Origin: Flagellimonas aequoris
GTDB lineage: Bacteria > Bacteroidota > Bacteroidia > Flavobacteriales > Flavobacteriaceae
Reading direction: 5' to 3'
DNA length: 64,000 nt
NCBI RefSeq assembly: GCF_003584165.1
Contig: NZ_QXFJ01000008.1
Location: 124,001-188,000, forward strand
Shown here: positions 58,798 to 64,000 of the stretch, piece after piece
How the letters are laid out: the number at the start of each line of letters is the position of its first letter
Position numbering within the stretch: the stretch's first letter is position 1
Made by a program: the position numbers and the translations under genes
The notes under the pieces: generated by a model
What the model was told of the DNA's origin: nothing
Databases searched by the model: none
What the model saw: the letters and a program-made list of their open reading frames with translations, nothing else

Positions 58798-61521
58798 ATG
58801 GCAGAAAATCCAACGATACGACTTAATAAAGTTCTTAGGGAATTGAACATTTCACTGGAAAGGGCGGTGGACTACCTGGCCTCTGAGGGCCATGAGGTAG
58901 AGGCACGTCCTACCACAAAAATTTCAGATGAGGTGTATCAGGTCCTGTTGGATGAGTTCCAAACGGATAAGAGTAAAAAAGTAGCTTCCAAAGAAGTTGG
59001 TGAGGAGAAAAGGAAGGAAAAAGAAGCTATCCGTGTCCAAATGGAACAGGAACAGGAAGAGCGAAGGATTGCAAGGGAAAAACGCAATGCGGAGCAGCAA
59101 GTGATCAAGGCCAAGGCCGAGCTTGCCGGTCCCAAGACCGTTGGTAAAATAGATTTGGACGAGAAGCCAAGTCAACCCAAAGAGGAAGAACCAAAACAAG
59201 CGGTCGAAGAACCCAAGCCCGCTCCTACCCCTGTTGAGGAACCCCCCAAAGAAGTAGAGGCCAAGAAGGTAGAGGAGAAGAAGGTTGAGCTGAAACAAGA
59301 CGTGAAGGAAGAGAAGGCGGAGGAACAACCCAAAGAGTCAGGTACCATAAAGACCCAATACCAAAAACTTTCCGGGCCTAAGATCACTGGTGATAAAATA
59401 GACCTTTCCCAATTCGAAAAACCAAAGAAGAAGAAAGAGGAGAACCAAAAGTCCAATGGAGGTTCTTCGGATGCAGGTGCGGATAGGAGAAAGCGTAGAA
59501 AACGTATTGTTAAAAATGGAGGACCACAATCCGGAAACGGACGTCCTAACAGACCGGGCGGTGGAAATGGTATAGGTAGAAAAGGCGGTCAGCGTACTGC
59601 AGCCCCTAAAGTGGAGCCTACCGAGGAAGAAGTACAAAAGCAGGTAAGGGAAACCTTGGAAAAACTCCAAGGCAAGGCCAGCAAGGGCAAAGGGGCCAAA
59701 TATCGTAGGGAGAAAAGGGACCAGCACCGTCAACAAACGGAAAAAGACCTGGAACAGCAGGAATTGGAAAGCAAAATCCTCAAGGTTACCGAGTTCGTGA
59801 CTGTGAACGAGGTAGCTGCCATGATGGATGTGCCCACCACAAAGATCATATCTGCCTGTATGTCCCTGGGAATCATGGTGACCATGAACCAACGTTTGGA
59901 TGCAGAAACGCTTTCCATAGTGGCCGATGAATTTGGTTATGAGGTAGAATTTGTTACTGCTGAGATTGAAGAATCCATCGAAGAAGAAGTGGATGCCGCT
60001 GAAGATTTGAAACCAAGGGCTCCCATCGTTACCGTAATGGGTCACGTTGACCACGGTAAGACCTCTTTGTTGGACTATATTAGGGAAGAGAATGTAATTG
60101 CCGGCGAAAGCGGGGGGATCACACAGCACATTGGTGCATATGGGGTTACCTTGGAAGGCGGCCAGAAAATAACGTTCCTCGATACACCGGGTCACGAAGC
60201 GTTTACCGCAATGCGTGCCCGTGGAGCACAGGTAACGGATATCGCGATCATTGTAATCGCTGCGGATGATGACATCATGCCGCAGACCAAGGAAGCTATC
60301 AGCCACGCGCAAGCTGCTGGGGTTCCTATAGTGTTCGCAATCAACAAAGTGGATAAGCCAACGGCAAATCCGGATAAAATTAAGGAAGGACTTGCCCAAA
60401 TGAACCTTTTGGTCGAAGATTGGGGAGGCAAGATCCAGTCCCATGATATTTCTGCCAAAACGGGTCAGGGCGTGAAGGAATTGTTGGAAAAAGTATTGCT
60501 TGAAGCTGAATTGTTGGAGCTCCAGGCAAATCCCGACAAACTTGCTTCCGGTACCGTTGTGGAAGCCTTTTTGGACAAAGGTCGAGGATATGTTTCCACG
60601 GTCTTGGTACAATCGGGTACATTGAACATCGGGGATTATGTGTTGGCCGGAACCTGCAGTGGTAAGGTAAAAGCCATGCAGGATGAAAGAGGAAAAAGCA
60701 TTAAGAAAGCCGGACCTTCAACCCCCATATCTATTTTGGGATTGGACGGTGCACCACAAGCTGGTGATAGGTTCAACGTGTTGGAAGATGAGCGTGAAGC
60801 CAAGCAAATTGCCGCCAAGCGTTCCCAATTGCAACGTGAGCAGTCGGTAAGGACGCAACGTCACATTACCCTAGATGAGATTGGAAGACGAATTGCTTTG
60901 GGAGACTTCAAGGAGTTGAACATTATCCTGAAAGGTGATGTGGACGGTTCCGTGGAGGCCTTGACCGATTCGTTCCAAAAACTTTCAACCGCGGAGATTC
61001 AGGTGAACATCATCCACAAAGGGGTGGGTGCCATTACCGAATCGGACGTATTGTTGGCCAGTGCCTCTGATGCCATCATCATAGGATTTAACGTAAGACC
61101 TATGGGCAACGCCCGTCAGGTTGCGGATAAGGAAGAAATCGATATCAGAACGTATTCCATCATCTACGATGCCATCAATGACCTTAAGGACGCCATGGAA
61201 GGTATGTTGTCCCCAGAGATCAAAGAGGAAATCACGGGTAATGCCGAGATCAGGGAAACCTTCAAGATTTCCAAGGTCGGTACCATTGCAGGTTGTATGG
61301 TGACAAGCGGCAAGATTTTCCGAAATTCGCAAATAAGGTTGATCCGCGACGGAGTGGTGGTCTACACAGGCGAGTTGGCTTCCTTGAAACGATTTAAGGA
61401 CGATGTGAAGGAAGTGGCCAAAGGATATGACTGTGGATTGCAGATCAAAAATTATAATGACATAAGGGAAGGTGATATTGTTGAGGCCTTCCAAGAGGTT
61501 GCAGTGAAGAAAAAGCTGTAA
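58798..61521 (+). CDS. infB: Translation initiation factor IF-2
   Basis: 907 residues. The N-terminal 400 are low-complexity, Lys/Glu/Pro-rich, plus one IF2-N domain ([20 protein letters not shown], 20) and a second IF2-like part ([20 protein letters not shown], 20). The GTPase domain starts around residue 405 with G1 [18 protein letters not shown], switch [21 protein letters not shown] and NKVDK / SAKTG. Domains II-IV and the fMet-tRNA binding C-terminus ([20 protein letters not shown], 20) are present. It is the last gene of the operon and is followed by a strong terminator. Confidence 0.98.
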   Translation: MAENPTIRLNKVLRELNISLERAVDYLASEGHEVEARPTTKISDEVYQVLLDEFQTDKSKKVASKEVGEEKRKEKEAIRVQMEQEQEERRIAREKRNAEQQVIKAKAELAGPKTVGKIDLDEKPSQPKEEEPKQAVEEPKPAPTPVEEPPKEVEAKKVEEKKVELKQDVKEEKAEEQPKESGTIKTQYQKLSGPKITGDKIDLSQFEKPKKKKEENQKSNGGSSDAGADRRKRRKRIVKNGGPQSGNGRPNRPGGGNGIGRKGGQRTAAPKVEPTEEEVQKQVRETLEKLQGKASKGKGAKYRREKRDQHRQQTEKDLEQQELESKILKVTEFVTVNEVAAMMDVPTTKIISACMSLGIMVTMNQRLDAETLSIVADEFGYEVEFVTAEIEESIEEEVDAAEDLKPRAPIVTVMGHVDHGKTSLLDYIREENVIAGESGGITQHIGAYGVTLEGGQKITFLDTPGHEAFTAMRARGAQVTDIAIIVIAADDDIMPQTKEAISHAQAAGVPIVFAINKVDKPTANPDKIKEGLAQMNLLVEDWGGKIQSHDISAKTGQGVKELLEKVLLEAELLELQANPDKLASGTVVEAFLDKGRGYVSTVLVQSGTLNIGDYVLAGTCSGKVKAMQDERGKSIKKAGPSTPISILGLDGAPQAGDRFNVLEDEREAKQIAAKRSQLQREQSVRTQRHITLDEIGRRIALGDFKELNIILKGDVDGSVEALTDSFQKLSTAEIQVNIIHKGVGAITESDVLLASASDAIIIGFNVRPMGNARQVADKEEIDIRTYSIIYDAINDLKDAMEGMLSPEIKEEITGNAEIRETFKISKVGTIAGCMVTSGKIFRNSQIRLIRDGVVVYTGELASLKRFKDDVKEVAKGYDCGLQIKNYNDIREGDIVEAFQEVAVKKKL

Positions 61522-61542
61522 TCAGGAAATCATCAAAAAAAG

Positions 61543-61570
61543 AAAATCCCGCTTTTGGCGGGATTTTTTT
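61543..61570. terminator. Bidirectional intrinsic terminator after infB
   Basis: Stem AAAATCCCGC / GCGGGATTTT around a TTTTG-like loop, then a T-run. It lies between converging infB and the SPOR gene. Confidence 0.92.
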
Positions 61571-61943
61571 ATGACTTGGATTCGCTCTCCGGTTTTAGGA
61601 GCATGGCATCCGGATATTTCTTTCGTACTTCCAGATATTTTCGTTCCGCTTCCAATTTGGTCTTGAACTTGCCCAATCGAACACGATAGGTGGGCGATTC
61701 AAATTCTATTTTGGAATACCAATCCGGAAAATCGATCTCAACCTGTGATTTCAGATTTTGGGCCTTTTGATAGTCCCCAAAACCAACTTGGATCTGGTAA
61801 AATCCCGATTTGGAATTTACATCGGTATATAATTTTAACAGTTCATCAATTTTTGGGTCCTGCTGGATGATCACCTTGCCCTCCTGCGCGGAAAGATGAA
61901 GGGACAAACCTAGCAAAATAGCAGTAAATACGGGAGTTTTCAT
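61569..61943 (-). CDS. SPOR domain exported protein
   Basis: 124 residues from the Met at 61943 (MKTPVFTAILLGLSLHLSAQ, a signal peptide); an upstream start lacks a signal. Residues about 45-115 form an SPOR domain (FYQIQVGFGDYQKAQNLKSQ, YRVRLGKFKTKLEAERKYLE, both 20). SPOR domains bind denuded peptidoglycan glycan strands at division sites. With no membrane anchor it is a periplasmic one-domain form. On the minus strand a TACATTTG (61984-61977) lies just upstream of the start as a possible -7 box, without a clear -33. Confidence 0.88.
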   Translation of the reverse strand: MKTPVFTAILLGLSLHLSAQEGKVIIQQDPKIDELLKLYTDVNSKSGFYQIQVGFGDYQKAQNLKSQVEIDFPDWYSKIEFESPTYRVRLGKFKTKLEAERKYLEVRKKYPDAMLLKPESESKS

Positions 61944-62178
61944 GTTGTTCCGGTACTTTTGGATTATCTGTTCGTGCAAATGTAATTTATTCTGTTTTAA
62001 ACCTGATCGGGCCAGTTTATTTAGAATCTTTATAAATTAGATGTTATAAATACCTTAACATTTTAAAAAATGCCTGTATGTCTTACTTTTGTTGCCACTC
62101 TTGGTAGTGTAAAAAGCTATTGTTCTCAATTTCAATAGAAAGAATCGTGCCAAGGATTTCGATAGAAATTTCGTAAAT

Positions 62179-63522
62179 ATGAAAAAGGTTTTATACCGCC
62201 ATCTATTTTCTAAAGTTTTAGGTTTATCTCTCCTACTTTTCTCCACATCTTTTTATGCACAGGAAGAAACAGCCGCCGCTGAAACGGGTGGGGGTGATCC
62301 TGTAAAAGGAAAACAGCTCTTCAACCAAAACTGTGCCGCTTGTCACGCGCTTGACCGTAAGATGACCGGTCCTGCGTTGGCCAATGTGGAACAACGTTTG
62401 GCGGACGATGCCGGATTGGATCGTGAATGGATCTATGCTTGGGTAAAGAACAGTCCCGGGGTGATTGCCTCTGGCGATGCTTATGCCACTGCGCTCTATG
62501 CGGAGTTTAATCAAGCGGCCATGACGCCTTTCCCTACACTGTCCAATGAAGATATCGACAATATTTTGGCCTATACCGCCGCGCCTCCGGCAACTCCGGC
62601 TGCCGCTACGGCAACCGCTGCTGATACTGGTGCTGGTTCTGGTGATGCTTCAGGAGGGATTTCCAATGAGATGATCTTAGGGGCTTTGGCCCTTGTCTTT
62701 GGATTGTTGGTGGTGATGTTGATATTGGTGAACAAGACCTTGCGTCGCATCGCCGAAGCCAATGGGGTTGTTCTGGATAAAGAAAAAGAAAAAAGATTGC
62801 CCATTTGGAAGGCGTTTGCCCAAAACCAGTTCTTGGTGTTGGTGACCACGATTTTCCTTTTATTGGCAAGTGCCTATTTTGCTTACGGCTATATGATGCA
62901 GGTGGGTGTAGACCAGGGTTACGCCCCTGTTCAGCCGATTCACTTCTCTCACAAGGTGCACGCCGGGGACAACAAGATTGAATGTAAATATTGCCACTCA
63001 TCCGCAAGGGTATCCAAAACTTCAGGTATCCCTTCGTTGAACGTATGTATGAACTGCCACAAATCGATTTACCAATATGCAGGAAACCCTGAAGGGCCTT
63101 CTGCTGAGGATTTGGCTGCCGGGCATACCAATGATTTCTATACAGGCGAGATCAAGAAATTGTATAAGGCCGTTGGATGGGATGAGGAAAATCAAAAATA
63201 TACAGGTGAGACACAGCCTGTGGAATGGGTAAGGATCCACAATCTACCCGATTTTGCCTACTTCAACCACTCACAGCACGTTTCTGTGGCGGGTGTGGCC
63301 TGTCAAACTTGCCACGGTCCGGTAGAGGAAATGGAAATCGTTGAGCAATTTGCTCCGCTTACCATGGGATGGTGTATCAATTGTCACCGTACCACCAACG
63401 TGAAGATCGAGGGCAATGAATACTACGAAGCCATTCACGAAGAACTGTCCAAAAAATATGGCGTGGAGCAATTGACCGCGGCCATGATGGGTGGTATCGA
63501 ATGTGGTAAGTGTCACTATTAA
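62179..63522 (+). CDS. actA: Alternative complex III cytochrome subunit, six-haem fusion (ActE-like monohaem plus ActA-like pentahaem)
   Basis: 447 residues with signal peptide. A monohaem cytochrome domain has C52-A-A-C-H56 (NQNCAACHALDRKMTGPALA, 20). After a low-complexity linker come two membrane segments (165-185 and 215-240). Five haem motifs follow: CKYCH 269-273, CMNCH 290-294, CQTCH 375-379, CINCH 399-403 and CGKCH 442-446, the pattern of the pentahaem ActA subunit. Alternative complex III oxidises quinol and passes electrons to cytochrome c or oxidase. The domain fusion order is notable; in other bacteria these are often two genes. It starts the Act operon. Confidence 0.9.
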   Translation: MKKVLYRHLFSKVLGLSLLLFSTSFYAQEETAAAETGGGDPVKGKQLFNQNCAACHALDRKMTGPALANVEQRLADDAGLDREWIYAWVKNSPGVIASGDAYATALYAEFNQAAMTPFPTLSNEDIDNILAYTAAPPATPAAATATAADTGAGSGDASGGISNEMILGALALVFGLLVVMLILVNKTLRRIAEANGVVLDKEKEKRLPIWKAFAQNQFLVLVTTIFLLLASAYFAYGYMMQVGVDQGYAPVQPIHFSHKVHAGDNKIECKYCHSSARVSKTSGIPSLNVCMNCHKSIYQYAGNPEGPSAEDLAAGHTNDFYTGEIKKLYKAVGWDEENQKYTGETQPVEWVRIHNLPDFAYFNHSQHVSVAGVACQTCHGPVEEMEIVEQFAPLTMGWCINCHRTTNVKIEGNEYYEAIHEELSKKYGVEQLTAAMMGGIECGKCHY

Positions 63523-63555
63523 GAATTAAAAAGCAGATAATCTCAGATATATCGT

Positions 63556-64000
63556 ATGGCATCAAACAAGAAATATTGGAAAAGTGAAGCGGAGTTGAAT
63601 CCGAACGATTCCATTGTTGAGGCGCTAAGACACAACGAGTTTACAGAACAGATTCCCGTTGATGAGTTTTTGGGCGACAAGGAAAACCTGTCCTCATCTA
63701 ATACATCCAGAAGGGACTTTTTGAAATATGTGGGCTTCAGTACAGCGGCTGCTACCGTAGCGGCATGTGAGGGGCCTGTACACAAATCCATTCCTTATGT
63801 GGTGCAACCGGACCGAATTGTTCCCGGTGTGGCCAACTACTACGCCACCACCATTGCCGATGGATTTGACTTTGCCAGCATTTTGGTGAAGACCAGGGAA
63901 GGAAGGCCGATTAAGATCGAGAACAATACCGATGCCAAGGTCAATGGAAGTGCCAATGCCAGGGTGCAGGCTTCCGTACTTTCCCTATATGACAGTAAAA
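63556..64000 (+). CDS. actB: Alternative complex III molybdopterin-like iron-sulfur subunit, truncated by window end
   Basis: The frame starts MASNKKYWKSEAEL and continues to the window edge. A twin-arginine-like segment SRRDFLKYVGFSTAAATVAA (20) with a Cys lies near residues 51-70, the variant internal Tat signal of these proteins, followed by YVVQPDRIVPGVANYYATTI (20) and GRPIKIENNTDAKVNG. ActB is a large fused molybdopterin-fold plus ferredoxin protein that in this complex lacks molybdenum cofactor function. It follows actA by 33 nt in one operon. Confidence 0.92.
   Translation, partial: MASNKKYWKSEAELNPNDSIVEALRHNEFTEQIPVDEFLGDKENLSSSNTSRRDFLKYVGFSTAAATVAACEGPVHKSIPYVVQPDRIVPGVANYYATTIADGFDFASILVKTREGRPIKIENNTDAKVNGSANARVQASVLSLYDSK

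Noticed and set aside
59338..60612. 424-codon open frame on the minus strand within infB
   Set aside because: It lies antisense to the conserved IF-2 GTPase domain and has no recognisable motif; long antisense frames are common inside such genes.

Overview
The window is a chromosome segment of a marine-type Bacteroidetes, most likely a Flavobacteriaceae member of the Muricauda/Allomuricauda kind (inferred, not proven). Supporting signs are the Bacteroidetes promoter form (TTG, about 19-21 nt, TAnnTTTG) before rplM, rimP and a tRNA gene, DUF4097, DUF2723 and DUF5916 proteins, lipoproteins with a Cys-Ser-x-Asp start, an alternative complex III operon, and the gene order rplM-rpsI-rpsB-tsf. About 57 protein genes and one tRNA gene are supported. 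No rRNA, CRISPR array, IS element or prophage is visible. Coding density is high, and most genes have an even, moderate GC content. Two genes look clearly AT-richer by eye: a GIY-YIG protein (10777-11505) and a KAP NTPase (28772-30238).

Layout. 1-2988: the end of an ECF sigma factor gene, its likely anti-sigma partner with HEAT-like repeats, and two tandem DUF4097 exported proteins. 3058-6106 (minus): rplM-rpsI, then rpsB and tsf; rpsB carries an acidic linker and a helix-hairpin-helix-like tail. 6288-9534: a DUF5916 outer-membrane protein and a small lipoprotein. 9554-18210: a HisC-like aminotransferase, the GIY-YIG protein, an SRPBCC protein, then the tyrosine/homogentisate degradation set (hppD, hmgA, fah, flavin reductase) with a divergent MarR regulator and a TauE/SafE exporter. 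Two copies of a palindromic REP-like repeat flank fah.

18487-28669: mixed accessory metabolism. It includes a class C beta-lactamase-fold hydrolase, an SDR, a Crp-type regulator, an M61-like protein whose catalytic Glu position is His, a MarR/cysteine-synthase-like operon with a clear repeated operator candidate, a SET protein, DinB, a NIPSNAP-thioredoxin pair and an MFS transporter. 28772-37650: the lone KAP NTPase, polA, a Tat-exported glycosylasparaginase, cutC, a membrane metallophosphoesterase and a secreted two-domain protein. 37797-44770: a membrane protein with a cytoplasmic N-terminal helical domain and an extracytoplasmic sensor-like region, a lipoprotein, a sterol-desaturase-family protein, an M43 metalloprotease, a LytS/LytR-type two-component pair, a small exported protein and a thioredoxin-fold protein without redox cysteines.

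44802-56720: a large DUF2723 membrane protein, tRNA-Gln(TTG), TerC, a class III nucleotide cyclase, a GNAT enzyme, a propionate/acetate-CoA ligase and a 1137-residue secreted PA14/TSP3/C-type-lectin protein. 57049-61521: the rimP-nusA-infB operon behind a strong hairpin leader. 61569-64000: a SPOR protein and the start of the alternative complex III operon. There a six-haem cytochrome joins a monohaem and a pentahaem part, followed by the truncated molybdopterin-type subunit.

I did not find a clearly new multi-gene system. The best leads are the KAP gene, the rpsB fusion, the two regulator-operator arrangements, the altered M61 and thioredoxin active sites and the rimP hairpin leader.
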